Assembly (NCBI GenBank): GCA_963969395.1
Contig: OZ017796.1
Location: forward strand, 3,536,501-3,600,500
Direction: 5' to 3'
DNA: 64,000 bases
DNA from: Pseudoscleropodium purum
Taxonomy: Eukaryota > Streptophyta > Bryopsida > Hypnales > Brachytheciaceae
The notes beneath the pieces are model-generated. The model was given only the letters and a program-made list of their open reading frames with translations. It did not search any database and had not been told where the DNA came from. Every line of letters starts with the position of its first letter. The first letter of the stretch is position 1. This document shows, one piece after another, positions 1-12,399 of the stretch. The position numbers were made by a program, and so were the translations under genes.

Positions 1-828
1 TCAGATGTCTTTAGAATGTTAGCCCACCTACAATATGGCAAAACTTTGGCTTCAGATTGCATTTTGGGTCTCCAAATAGGATTGAGAACCTCCAAAACAA
101 CTAAAGTAGACACCCAATTGGGGCCACCTTAAAAAAAATGCATTATTTTTGAAAATATTGAAAAAAAATATATGAAACGTTTAAATCAACAACACACACC
201 TCTCCTCCATATTTCAACTAAAATGGACTTAAATTGCAAAAGTAATGAGAAAAAACACCTTCAAGGAAATTGAGGGGACACACAAAAAAGACAGGTGTTT
301 CTTGCAATCATCCTTATGAAATTGAAAAATGACAATCCCAATGGTTGTAACATTTTAATAAACAACCTAAACCTAATGTTTTTATTTTTTCCAAAAATAT
401 TGAAAATTGAGTGAAATAAAAGACTTTTAAGTTTGTCTTAGAGTAAAGATTTGGTAATGACCCACAAACTTCTACAAACTAAAATTCCTTATAACTTTTG
501 ACTCATTGATCAAAATAAAATGATTCAAAGCTTTACAAGTATATATAAATCTAGAGAACCAATTTCAAATTTTAGTTTCTAAAAAAATAATTTGTAAAGA
601 AGATTTTTTTACTACTTGGGGTGCCCATCGATTGCAATGACAAGTACATATCATTCAATAAATTTTTAACTATGTAGTCAAAAGTTTTGAAAATTGTTGG
701 GACTTAAGGCTATTCCTTGGGCACATGTCATGTTAAAAATTTTAACAAAATTAAAATAAAAACTCCATTCATGGTGAGCTGTCCAAAATTTATATGTTGC
801 CAAAAAACGCAATTTGGGCATTTAGGGG
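1..828 (+). repeat. Partial copy A of a TTAA-flanked dispersed repeat
   Basis: The right end reads CATTTAGGGG followed by TTAA at 829-832, matching the right terminus of the complete copy at 20938-21864. The interior from about 340 to 828 aligns by eye with 21385-21860; both share an 'AATCCCAATGGTTGTAA' stretch and a 'TATATATAAATCTAGA' stretch. The left end lies outside the window or is too diverged to place. No coding potential is visible. The TTAA flank with C-rich termini resembles piggyBac-type elements; that assignment is an inference. Confidence 0.5.
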
Positions 829-1094
829 TTAAAAATTCACAAATTCAAGCCAATTGGACACATAATTTTATTAATGATTCATGAAACATAATTCATTTGT
901 AAATAAATATATGCATTTAGAAGGTACCATGAATATTTTTTTTTTAATAAAATATTCCAACATATAAATCACTTCCTTCAAGAATACTAATGCTTAAGAA
1001 TTTTTTTGAGTTTTTACCATCTTTTTCCCTTTACTTTCCCTATTGCACCCATTTTTCAACTACCAAGTTCATTTTTTTCTCCATTTTAATTTAA

Positions 1095-1155
1095 AATTCA
1101 AATAGAATATATATATCTCTCTCTCTCTATATATATACTCATGTTTATTTATATA
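1095..1155. repeat. Microsatellite tract (TA/CT-rich)
   Basis: A run of TA dinucleotides passes into CT dinucleotides and back to TA. It is a simple sequence repeat in AT-rich intergenic DNA. Confidence 0.7.
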
Positions 1156-2029
1156 TATTCTTTTACCATTTCTTCCAATGTTTTCAAATTGCAGTTTTTA
1201 TTTTTTCAATTCCATCAACTACCAATGAATTAACCGACAGTTCTCCCCAAACATGAAAGAGTACCGTAATGCATTATCCTACCATAAATGCAAACTAGTG
1301 ACGTACGTGCATTGTGCGACAAAGCTTAACAAGTGAACTACCTCACCCGGCCCCAAGTCAGTTTCCCTAGAAATCTCTCTTTATCTTTGTGAGCATTGTT
1401 GTTATAAAGTTGCATCATCACCCTGCAACAATTATTTTCCAGAAGCTTCAGTTGTTTGTTAGTTAACTTACTGGTAAGTTACTATGGGTGAGAATGGGTC
1501 TAGGTGAACAAAATTTTCAGTAAGTTAAAAGGACTGACTGTAGAGTCATCTCAAGCCCAGTCTTACCTAGAAAATGCAGATTATTTACCACACCAAGGAC
1601 AAAGAAAAACAAATTGTCTGGGTGAAAATTTCTCCTCCACTTGAAGGTCCCAGCCCAATCCCGGATTCCCGGCCCAGTTGTAAGTACTTGAGTGATGACA
1701 TGGACATCACTTGTCTCTGTCATTTGACCCCTGAAATGACCCTAACTTGTTGGCATTGATGAGTTTCATGTTCTTGCCAGAAACTTTTTTTCTTTCCTGG
1801 CACAAAAAGCTGGCTGCTGCTTGTTTTTTACAAGCCAAAAATATATGGACAAACAACTTCCGGTTGCACAGAAAAAACTTAAGTTTATCACATAAATGTA
1901 ATGTAATGATATACAATGTCATGTATCAACACCGACAAAATCTTGACAATAGTTATCAACATAGACAACCTAGCTAGGACTCGGGAGTCTACCCTCTCAA
2001 GTAGAACCAATAGATTTAACCCTTGAGGA

Positions 2030-2600
2030 GGACATGACTAACTAAACTTAATGTAAGGTGGGTACTCCAAAATCGCCACTTTTTGCTACTAAGCCTATTT
2101 GTTATATTTAGATTGGTCAAATTTTCATATGTTCTTGTTGGCAAGTGAAAGGAGGTTCTAGTACACTAGAGAATGTGGCATTTGGGTACTATATGCAAAA
2201 GTTATTAAGGAACAAAGTTTGGTTTTAAAAGCGTTTCTTCCACATAGGTATAAAACTGACTTTGGAGATGTACACACAATGTAGATGGCAGTTTAAGGTC
2301 AGTGGTACATTTGGGTGTACCTACCTTAATCACTGTAGAAATCTTCCTTTTGGATATTGTGAAAATCATTTGTTTAAAAAATAACAACACCAAGAGCACT
2401 AATTGGAGATCAAACTATTGTACAAGAGTTTTGCTTTTTCACACAAAGTTCTAAGAATGAATGTTTCTATTTCTATTTTGTGTAGAAAGATTCTCTATCA
2501 GCCATCGCACAAAAAAACATTCTTGGTGTTGTTCAAAAGTAAAAACTTTCAATTGATGTATCACCAATTAGCAAGTAATTCATGGCAATAATTATCGGCA
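2030..2600. repeat. Dispersed repeat fragments
   Basis: The stretch around 2100-2190 is an inverted relative of 13630-13700; both carry 'GGCAAGTGAAAGGAGGTT' on one strand or the other. The stretch at 2405-2515 (beginning near 'CAAACTATTGTACAAGAG') recurs at 2815-2910 and 11285-11390. The copies are diverged, which indicates an old repeat family. Nothing in it looks coding. Confidence 0.45.
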
Positions 2601-2715
2601 TCATTGTGTCCTAAATTTACTTCATTTTTTACCTTTATGAAATTGACACAGATGAAAAGTTTCTTATTTCTTATTGTAAATTATTGAAATGTAGTGAAAT
2701 GAAAGATTAAATTAA

Positions 2716-3231
2716 CCCTATAAGGACGGGCCGGTCTCCAAAGAAATCATCATTTTCTAGAACCATGGGAATCAGTCACTTAAAAAAATGGAAAAGTATT
2801 CATTGGAAGTCAAACTACTGTAGAAGAAGTTCCCTTTTTCACAACAAAACATGGAGGATGAATAGTTGCACTTCTGTCCTCTATAGAGGAATTCTCCGTC
2901 ATCCATCGGACACTTAGTGTCCGTGGCAGCCTTACAGGGTTAAAAGTTGTTTGATTGCAAAAGAAACATACATAGATGGAAATTTTACTTTTGGGGTGTA
3001 GCCAGTATTCCGTCTTAACTTCCAGTGCAACGTGCTAGAAGAAAAAACCTCCTTCACATTCAAAAACCTCTTTCTGTTGTTACTTAATCCTTGAAGAATG
3101 TGGTCCCTATGACCAAGATACGTAATCATCAAAATGCTTTGATTATTGAACCAATCAATGCATTCTTTGTTTCTATAGTGAACGGTCAAGTCATCCACAA
3201 GACATTTTTTGACCTCAGTCTCGTATAAGGG
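2716..3231. mobile_element. Short TTAA-flanked element (516 bp)
   Basis: The stretch is bounded by TTAA at 2712-2715 and TTAA at 3232-3235. Its ends read CCCTATAAGG and CGTATAAGGG, short imperfect inverted termini. Part of the interior recurs at 11200-11400, and 3090-3170 is matched in inverted orientation at 12440-12530. TTAA target duplication with CCC-starting termini is the known signature of piggyBac-like elements. There is no transposase, so at most it is non-autonomous. The short termini leave chance as a possibility. Confidence 0.4.
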
Positions 3232-3235
3232 TTAA

Positions 3236-5990
3236 ACAGAATTGCTTTGAGACTCCAAGAAGTGACTGACCATGATAAGTTTATGCTTTCAATGCAGGCG
3301 TTACTGTATTTGGATGCAATACTGCATACTGTACCAGCGGAGGAGTCCTTGTTGGTGGAAGCACTCATCCGTTTCTTAGTTTTGTTTTTTTCCGTCTCTT
3401 GTTTTCCCTTCTTTTTCCTCAATTGATCACTGTTGCCGTGTTCGTGCAACTCAGCATGGTTGTGTCCACCAATGATTTTCAAAAAACACAACAGTCTGAG
3501 GCCATGACGAGGCAGTGCAAATGCTGATCTTCGTTACCTCCGTTTTGCAAATCCGCCAATGGGTGCCGGCACCTTTGTCAATTGAATGCAAGGTAGTTTT
3601 GTTTTCATGCATGATTTGATGATTGTGTGCTCCCACTGGAAACTGTTGTTTGTCCAGTACGTTACTTGAACAAGCTCAAGAAGGTGAAAAGTCTCCCTCC
3701 TCCACCATGTCCTGCTTCATTAATTAATTAATGAAGCCACCACAATGGAGTGAAAATCTTCACAAACCAACCAACTATAACATCATGTCATGAGCACACA
3801 GTTGTTGCAGGCATCATGCTCCTAATTCCAAGGTCGCCCTACTTTGAGTCACTGATTATTATTTTAACCCCACCTGGCTTCTCAAGATGGTAGTTGGACA
3901 TGATTATAATGCAAACAAAGTTGTCCTGCCTGTTGAATTGTGAACGCCCATATAGTATGATGGGATCATGGGATGTACTTCCTTGTGGATTCCAGGGCTT
4001 GAATTGAACAAAAGCCAGGGTTATGACTTATGATCCGAGCCTGACAAGCCAATGAGAGGACGCTGACATTGTTGCGTTGAAAACGAAGCTTGTAATTGTG
4101 TATTTTTTTTATTTTTATTTTTCTGTTTTTTTCCTTTGTTGGTGCATGCAAAAAGACAATTTCACACAGTCTGGAATTGAAGCGAGCGAGCAAGATTGCA
4201 GCAGGCTGACCCCCAACACCAGGAGTACATTTTACGGTCATGTTTCATGGGTAATCCACAGAATCTGTGCAACAGACAGCTAGCTAGCTACGCAGGGAAC
4301 AGAGGCCTACAAACTGGAAAATGGGAAGTGAATTGGAGCATGTTTTAAAAAAAAATTATTTGGGGTACCATGAAATTACTGAGATTACCTGGTGTTGGTA
4401 CAGACAATATAATTGTGTGCTGCTGATGCTGCCCGCGATTCAGGTCTGTTGAAATTCAAAAGGAGCTTTGCTCAGGGTGGTAGGCAAATGATCCACATAG
4501 ACATAGACATAGACGGAGATGGGTCTTCTTCACACTTTTAGGACAACAACTAGGACGGTGGACTTTTACTCCATATTGGCAATGATGTGGAAGATCACGT
4601 GATTCCACACAATGTTCGTTACAATCCAGGATCGCCTGACAAATGAGGACGCCCTGCCCCTGCGTTCACATTAGCGCGCATCGTCGGTTATTGCGGATGA
4701 CGGGCTGGCTGTACTTGATGTTGTTGCAGTCAGGTGATGGGTATTTTCCCTTCCTTTCCTTTCCAGTTTCCACAGGCTTTGGCAGCATCCAAAGTGGGCA
4801 ATGGGGGAAACAAACGACCATAGTTCGTCAGTATGGAATATAATTGTGATATCATTTCCAAAAGAGGAAGGAGAAGGAGAAGGAGAAAGAGAAACCCCAC
4901 CTGGTCTCTTTTCAAGACACTGTTCAGCGACCGTGTCGCCGATGTTTTCAACATAATGGACACGAGATTTGAATCAAAATAGCAAGCGGAGAAGGGCCTC
5001 ATGAAACTTCGAAGTCATCAAGCAGCTTTAGTTTACTTACAAAAACGGTACCTTCTTGCGTAACTGGAAAGCATTTGACTTATTCCCCTTGGAATGTTGT
5101 GAGGTCAAAATTCAATACAAGCAGCTCCCTGTCCGCCCTTTTGGCAGAAGGTTGTGTGGACTTGTTGGATTATTGATTGATTTGGTGTTTGCACATGTGG
5201 CCTAGGTCAAATTGTTGATGGATGTGTCACAAATTTTTATTTTTTTTATAACTGGGAATTCCCATTTTCTTGGAAAAGGACAAGTAGTTTGAATGTAAAG
5301 CAAGTGTGTTTTAGTCAATGGTATTGTGGCAAGGGGGCAAGATATTTTAGAATGTCATTGAAGAGAGGGTCAGATTCAAAAGGTGTGAGTGTATAACTTA
5401 CCATTCTTAAAGAGTCACGAGAATCCATCCTTCTCCATTGTGACAATAAATTTAAAAAAAATAAAAAGAATAAAAAAAATCTAGTATTCATTATTAAGAG
5501 CATGTATGGAAAGTCCAACACCTATCTTTTTGTATTTTTTTGAACCTCCTCCTGATGTGAACTTTCTATGTTTGAGGCGCTAAGGACCCTCCCCTAGAAT
5601 GTTTTATTTTATTGAAATATTTAACCAGCTCGAATATTTGGAATTCCGTTACAAAAATGGAAAATACACAGTGCCGAATGTCGAGAATTTAAAAAAAAAT
5701 CAGAAATATAAAAGAAACATCAACAGGTCTGATAAACAGAGATGTTCTCTTTACTTTGGCATGAGATGGATTCAACACAACGCCTTGCTTCAATAGTTAA
5801 CAAACAAACAAATACTCCATTCCACACAAAGAATACACCACTGTATATTCATAATCGCTCGTACCAAAGATGTTATTTCGTAGTTACAGAAGGTGCACAA
5901 TCTACAAAACGATAACATAGGAACCAAATGAATTTGCGATTGGGACTCAAAGTTCTGTGCATATAAACAGTGCTAACTATGGACAGCCTA
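3236..5990. other. Intergenic region, no gene recognised
   Basis: Base composition is more balanced between about 3200 and 5100 than in flanking DNA, but no reading frame is long, none shows a recognisable domain, and no consistent exon-intron chain could be built on either strand. A 22-base palindrome sits at 3715-3736. The last 500 bases lie 3' of the formamidase gene and probably include its 3' UTR and polyadenylation signals. Confidence 0.4.
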
Positions 5991-6013
5991 TAATGCGCAG
6001 TGAATTTGAAGCT

Positions 6014-9000
6014 CTAAGCGGCAGACAGGTTCTGCTGCGTGGGCATGCTGCCCTTGTAAGTGACCGATGGACAGTCGCCCCGTTTGATGAGGCGTGGTCC
6101 AACTGGAGGTCCACCCTTCTTGGGACGGATGTCCTGCATCAAAACACACATTCAAAAAGCACGAATCAGAATAAGAACAAACTTGAAGCCCCTATTTTTT
6201 CACCCCGTCAGTAGAGAGAATACAAGAGAGGATGTACGTTGAATGATTGCAAAAGAAAACTTACATAGTGATAAAAACATTCTCTCAAGAGACTTTGGCT
6301 CTTATACTCAGAGTGATCTCTCAAGAGCTCTATAGTGATCACCCAAATATCATGCTCCTACAAACTGCTAAAAATGCATAAAGTGGCGTAAATAGTATCG
6401 TCTATATATTTCACCTCAGTCTGTCAATATTCTCCAAGTCCAGAGTCTCAGCTACAACAATTCCATTCCCTTGCAACAAATAGTAAGACATAAAGACGTC
6501 TGATCAATGACATACCTGATCAAAAATAGAAATAGGAATAGCAAGTGTAGCGCATGCGTTTGGCACATCCACAATTCCAGAAATGCGACCCTCACAAGGG
6601 CAACAAGACAGAAGCAAGTAGATCTGCCAGCAAACAATGTCACCAACACACATTGCAGTCCATTCGGAAACACAATATAAGTCACAGTAGATTTCAGCAA
6701 ACCCGTTGAATTCTAAACTTCCTCCCTATTTTGTTGGCACAAAACATGTAAGCTAAGGTGGAAAGCTCTAGTACATTCTCCATGCAGACTTCTTCATCTC
6801 CCATTCTTCTAATGCTCACTGATTTAGATTTCAGCCAGTTTGATGAAAATGCTATCTGGAGAACTTTGAAGAGGGCATGTCCACCATTCATCGAGATGCG
6901 GGAGCACAGACCCGAGACTCCCCTTAACAATCTGTGCAATAGCAACGCAAGCGAAATTCAGATTGTTGCAATGATCGGAGGGAGGGATTAGAACACCGAC
7001 CTGTTCCTTTGTGTATCCGAACTTGGAAAGGTAATCAATGCAGTTGAGCACCGCCCGTTTGTAAGCAATACTGGCGTCCAGGTAATGCTGCTTGCCATTC
7101 TCGTCCACGCTCAAGCCCTCGAATACCAACCACTCGGAGAAGCGAGGCTCCAGAGGGCCGATTTCGAAGATGGGGTTCACATGGAGCTTGGTTGGTCCCA
7201 TGGGGGTCAAGTACTGCTCCATCCCTCCTCGCATGATGGAGCACCTGCATTGGGTGACAATGGAAAGTAAACAGATCATCAACAGGTATCAAGGACACAA
7301 TCAACAAAAGCTAGAAACCGTAAACAAGACAGCTTCCGAGAATTATACGAATGCTTCACTTCAGCTTGAGATTAAACAAAGATACAGAACTATGACAAGC
7401 TGGCAATGAACCAGAGTATAAAACGATCTCAAAAACTATGAATGCGATGACAACATCGAAACCACAGGAGCATGAAAGCAAGAAGAAGAAAGACGGCATG
7501 TACTTGAGCTCGAGGAAGCCGCTCATCTCGATGGCGCCACAGAAGGAGACCTCGCCATCGCCCTGCGAGAAGTGCATGTCGCCCATACTGAGATTGGCTC
7601 CTTCAATGAACACAGGGAAGTACACTTTGCACCCTCTGCTCAAGTTCTTGATGTCGCAGTTGCCGCCATTCTCTCGCCCGGGAATGGTCCTGCATGCTTC
7701 CGCGGCGATTCGCTCCCAGTCCTTAGTCCCCTTCTCCACCTAAGCAAACACAGCCATACCCAGAATCGTCTCAGCACTGGAGCAAAGCGATTTGGAGATC
7801 CTAAGTTTAACCACTTTCGTTAAATCTGTTTGGACTGCATTAAGTGCGTTTGTCAATTTTGAAACACGCTTCAACATCACCGAGTATCAATAAAAAACCG
7901 TAAGTCTGAGATTTATCAATAGAAAATCCAGTTTCGGGCTAAGCAGAGGTTTCAATTGAAAATGTAAGTGTTTAAAAGTCCCCTGTCGGAATTTCGTTCA
8001 AGAACGAAAAAGAATGAAAATTCTATGTGATGATGACCTTGCCCAGAAGAGCTCCCCTGGTCTGCGGCAGAAGGGCAAGTGGGCGGGTGTGCAAATGCTT
8101 GCCCAAAGTGATTGAATTCTCGCCCTCCTCCACCAGCGCTTTCTCCCGTTTGTTCCAGATGTCCAGCAGTTCCTTGGACGGAGCCGTGCCGATGAGGCCC
8201 GGGTGAATCAGACCCGGGAAACGCACCCCTGCAAGAACAATCACGGACAACAATCATCTCGGTACGTCAGAAAACAATCAGCTTCATAAATGCAACATGA
8301 GTCAAACTTAACCATGATTGCAAACACATCAATGGTTCCCCCATCGATGGTGGTAATGTAAGGTCTCCATTCACCATACGGGTGAACATTGAACCTTTCC
8401 TACAACAATCTAGAAACGTGCACCATTTACAATTTTGCACATTTATTCTTTGGTAATCTACAAACCAATTGCCAAAAAGAAAATGTCAACAGATGAAGTA
8501 TTTTCACAATTAGCACACTTCAAAGCTCACCTGTATGATCAGTGGAGACGCTAATGTACTGTATGGTGGATGAAGCCTCTGTCAACCTTACCTGGGATGT
8601 GGCGAGACGACGCCCAGATCCCCTCGAAGTCCCAGATGGCTTTGCAAGCGTTGGGGAAGTGATCCGTGAGGAAGCCTCCGCCGTTTTCCCGGTCGAAAAT
8701 GCCCGTAAACCCCCACTCGTCACCCGTCAAGGGACCCAAATTCAGAATCTCCACCACCAGCAAATCGCCGGGCATCGCCGCTCGGCCGGCAGTGTCCGTC
8801 ACGCGGATCGGCCCACTCAAATTGTGAACCTGCAGCCCAGGTTTAGGATCAGAAGTGGGATTCACATTCTTGTATATGGAGACAGAGGGTTCTTCTACAC
8901 TGTCACTCAACAAGAATGGCTCGTGTTACAGTGGCTCACAATTCATGGGCAACCTTGCATACAAGATTTTCTACAGTGAAAGCAGTTTCAGTCATGGGAA

Positions 9001-9586
9001 GCAAGGCTCCCCTGCCTTGAAGTTCAAGAATGGTATGCAATTTGGGAAACAAGTAATGTTCAGCGATGACTACTGCTTCTAACGTTGGAATGGAATGAGA
9101 GGATCAACAAAAGGGCGCAAAAGTGCTGCATACTTTCAAATCCTAATTCTATCGATTTGCCTTCCCTGTTGGAACCATCCAGATGTGTCTCGAATCCCAA
9201 CCATGAAGATCCGTCTTAAAAGTTGGAAATCCTTACTTGAAGTTCCGTTGTTGCAGAAATGCGAGTGCGCATTCTGTCGAAAGATGAAATTAGCAAAACC
9301 CCAGTACTGATTAAATTGTGAGTTCGCCATAGCCAAAGAGTGAGAGACACAGATTAATTACCGACGTAAGGTCGACGTTCTTCATATCCTCGGCGCTGTC
9401 ATTGTTTCCGATTTGCCTTCCAGTCCAGTCCACAGTCTCCACACGGAACACCTCGCCCTCCTCCACCGTCCCCACGGCCGGAATCTCCGGGTGCCACCGG
9501 TTGTGGAGCGCCACCTTCTGCTCCCATGGACGCTTGTTGGGGTCCACGGTGACGATCGCCCGCGGGGTCTTGATCAAGGGCGCCAT
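6014..9586 (-). CDS. Acetamidase/formamidase family protein (IAMH-like), 7 exons, 453 aa
   Basis: The family hydrolyses short amides to the acid plus ammonia. The Arabidopsis relatives (At4g37550/At4g37560) are known as IAMH1/2 and convert indole-3-acetamide to auxin; that role here is inference. Exons on the minus strand: 9586-9362, 8829-8592, 8228-8038, 7739-7504, 7244-7001, 6623-6516, 6133-6014. All junctions are GT-AG and phases match throughout, giving 1,362 nt. Visible signatures are RPWEQKVALHNRWHPEIP near the N-terminus, LSGPIRV, GDEWGF, FDRENGGGFLTDHFP, RTIPGRENGGNCDIKNLSRG, GDMHFSQGDGEVSFCGAIEM, and LLLSCCPCEGRISGIVD near the C-terminus. Length fits the plant family (about 450 aa). 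The start is the first ATG, aligned with the conserved N-terminus. An acceptor at 9598-9597, ten bases upstream, suggests an intron in the 5' UTR. The exon 3 donor (GTCATC) and exon 5 donor (GTCGGT) are weak, but the protein match fixes them. The gene appears intact. Confidence 0.93.
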
Positions 9587-9596
9587 GGATCAAGTT

Positions 9597-10440
9597 CTGC
9601 ACAAAACAACAAGCACTTGCGACAAGCAATTTATACACCATAATTCGTGCTCTTGCTCTAAAAAACCCATCATTCTACAATGCAGCAACAATCAAGGCCA
9701 TCAATGGGTCAAGGGTCACAAACCAATCAATCAATTCACGATTCAATCCCAGCGAGTCAAGTAAAACCAAGTCGACCTGCAAGATCACGCTGCAAGTCGA
9801 CCCTTCAAGAGCCCTGAGGTCTGTGATGCGGCAATACGAGGATGCGTTCTCCAAGTATGAGGTTTGGAAATGGCCAGCATAGGGTTCCATACATATAGAG
9901 ATAGAGAAAAAAACAATGAGAGAGGAGGCAAGTTAAACTACCAGTGATTACAAAACGTAACTGATCTGTCACGGGATTTTCTAATGGGAGTTGGAACCAG
10001 GAAGGGCAACTGTTGCTTCAACTGAGAAATTTGGCTGCAACTAAACTTCAATCAGAGTCAAACCTCGCAGTACTAGAACCCAGAGGAGATGTAATCAATA
10101 TGTTAATAGAGCAAACGGAAAACCGCTCGAGGACTAGCTCCCAACGATGTTCCAGTGTTTTGCAATGGCCACTTGATAGCAAAACTCACCTGGAAAAGAT
10201 CTGTAGAAGAATGATTTCCAAGGGACAAGAAGGAAGCTCCGATTTGTCCAGAATTTCAATCCTGAGTGTGTTCAAGAGCTCGAAATTCTAGCAAGCTGGG
10301 GGGTGAAATTCTATGGAGAAGCAGGCATTATCGGAGCGAAAGCTTGGCTATGGGAGTTGCCAGGAATCTGGGGAAAAGGTTTGGATTCCCTGATGCTCCA
10401 AAATTCTCGCTTGAATAGATTCCTTGCAATTTGTGCCCAA
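9597..10440 (-). promoter_or_regulatory. Probable 5' UTR intron and promoter region of the formamidase gene
   Basis: A pyrimidine-rich tract ending in TTTTGTGCAG sits just before the start codon on the minus strand, a good splice acceptor. The upstream non-coding exon is therefore probably within the next several hundred bases. Its donor and the transcription start could not be fixed from sequence alone. Confidence 0.35.
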
Positions 10441-11179
10441 TTATAAAACTAAAAACATAGAAATTCTGGAGTGTGATGCCGCTGAGAATAGAACTACACT
10501 GTACAGTAGAGTGATCCTGTTATTTGTTCGAATGAATTCTATTTAGACTCTAAGAATCACGATTCCATCCAGTCCAGTAATGTTGATTCGAACTTTTTCC
10601 ACATGAAATTATCATGAAAATGCAGTAGCAATCCCTGGAATGTAAAGTCAGTTTTTGGATTGCGTGATATTCTTTGAATGGTGAATACATCCTATCCTCT
10701 TGATGACAATCCTTTTTTTCATTCGAAGACAACGCTTTGGGGCCCTACCAATTCCTCTTCATTCTCTTATAGTATTTGATTCTTGTACCATGTTTTCCAC
10801 AATTATCCTCATCATTGGTATAGCTCCACAGCAACGGAGACATTATTCATTTTTGTTCCATACACAATGAAGTTTGTTTCCCCGCAATTGAGGAAGCAAA
10901 CAAGTCCGTCCATCAGACATGATCTCTTCCCACAAAGCCAATTGGTCCAAGAATGATCACAGAATTAGAACACTGAACTGACACCTTCGAATATTCCCTC
11001 CATCGCATCGGTATCTTCACCTACTCTTAACACTAGGTGGAAAATATGCTTGATGTGCGTTGCTTTTAGAAAGCTGTAATTTTAACACAATGAAACTTTG
11101 TTGTGACCATTATTCAATGCCTCGTTTAGTTATGTTTAGTTATGTTGCCTTGTGTTGAACTTTGAACCTTCTGGAATCT

Positions 11180-11400
11180 TTTTTTTTAAACCCTTAAACA
11201 TCAAAGGGGTGACCTTCAAAATCATCCTTTTCTATTACCATGTGAATAACTAGCCTCCAAAATTACAAAAGTAGTCATAGCAAATCAAACTATTGTAGAA
11301 GATCTTCCCTTTCCAAGACAAATTTTGAAGATGAATAGTTGTACTTTTGTCCTATAGAATTTGATTCCTTGTCATCCCTTGGTTCACAACTCCAGAAAAT
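11180..11400. repeat. Dispersed repeat copy related to 2716-2910
   Basis: The stretch begins near CCCTTAAACATCAAAGGGG and continues with 'CAAACTATTGTAGAAG' and 'GATGAATAGTTG' words that occur in the same order at 2716-2910. It is diverged and non-coding. Confidence 0.5.
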
Positions 11401-11499
11401 ATTTCTTCCTTAAATTTCCTTGAAAGGCAAGAAGAAGTTGAATCAAACCCTGGAGTTGTTTCATTTTTTTAGAACCTCTATGGAATTAGTTATGAATTT

Positions 11500-11670
11500 T
11501 CAAAGTGAAACACTTTTTTTTAATATTTTTATTGACACTATTTCTAACACACTTTTTGATATTTTTCTAACATTCTTTTTGACAAACTTTTTGACACTCT
11601 TTTTAACATACTTTCTAACATTCTTTTTAACATCCATTTCCACAATAGAAATTTCAATACTTTCTTTGAC
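11500..11670. repeat. Degenerate short-period tandem repeat (ACATTCTTTTTGACA-like)
   Basis: The words 'CTAACATTCTTTTT', 'GACAAACTTTTTGACA' and 'AACATACTTTCTAACA' follow one another with a period of about 12-15 bases. On the minus strand this yields a Lys/Val-rich low-complexity frame, which is not evidence of a gene. Confidence 0.6.
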
Positions 11671-12399
11671 ATGAAAATGTCGGAAAAAAAGGTTGACATT
11701 CAATTTTTTACACTTTAGTATTGAAAAAAGTATTAAAAAAAATTGTCAGAAACAACAACCTTTTTAAATAGTAAGTGTTTTTATATTTATGAAATATATT
11801 TAAAAAATTAAAAAAAACTATCTTTGACTCCATATTTTTTTTCTTTTAAAGTGCATTTTCCTCAAATGTGTTATTATTTGAGCTATTCATAAGTTAAAGT
11901 AGTTACGTACAACCAACTATACTACTTTGCATCCCCCAATTTTCAATATATTCCAAGAGAATGAACAAAAGAAATGGTATCTCAAATCATCAATAAACAC
12001 TTAAATATGGCTTCTTTTTTTTTTTATAGTATAGAAGAAAATGCTAAAAAAACAAATTACAAAAGATGGCTTTCTAGTGTATTTTGGCAACTATTACCTC
12101 TTTCCTCTTCATCTAAATTTTTGGCATGAAAATTATCTTTTTTTAATTTGGATGAAACTAATGAAATGAAGCTTACTTGGCTTAGTTTGTACTCCCTTTT
12201 GAAATCTTGAAAAATTAATAAAATGCAATATTTTATTACAATTTGAACATTGAAAAACTCTACTCAAATATATGGATAAATGGAGCATACAAAGCAATAA
12301 ATTTCTAGGTTCTTCCTATAGTCATATGGTATGATATTTAAGGTTAAACATCACTCCATGTGCCACTATACAAAATATTCCAAGATTCATAGTTTGCAC

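Noticed and set aside
3715..3736. 22-base AT-rich palindrome
   Set aside because: A perfect but simple TTAATTAA-type palindrome is expected by chance in AT-rich DNA and has no associated feature.
7438..7823. Plus-strand frames across the formamidase exons
   Set aside because: They are antisense shadows of a well-supported spliced minus-strand gene.
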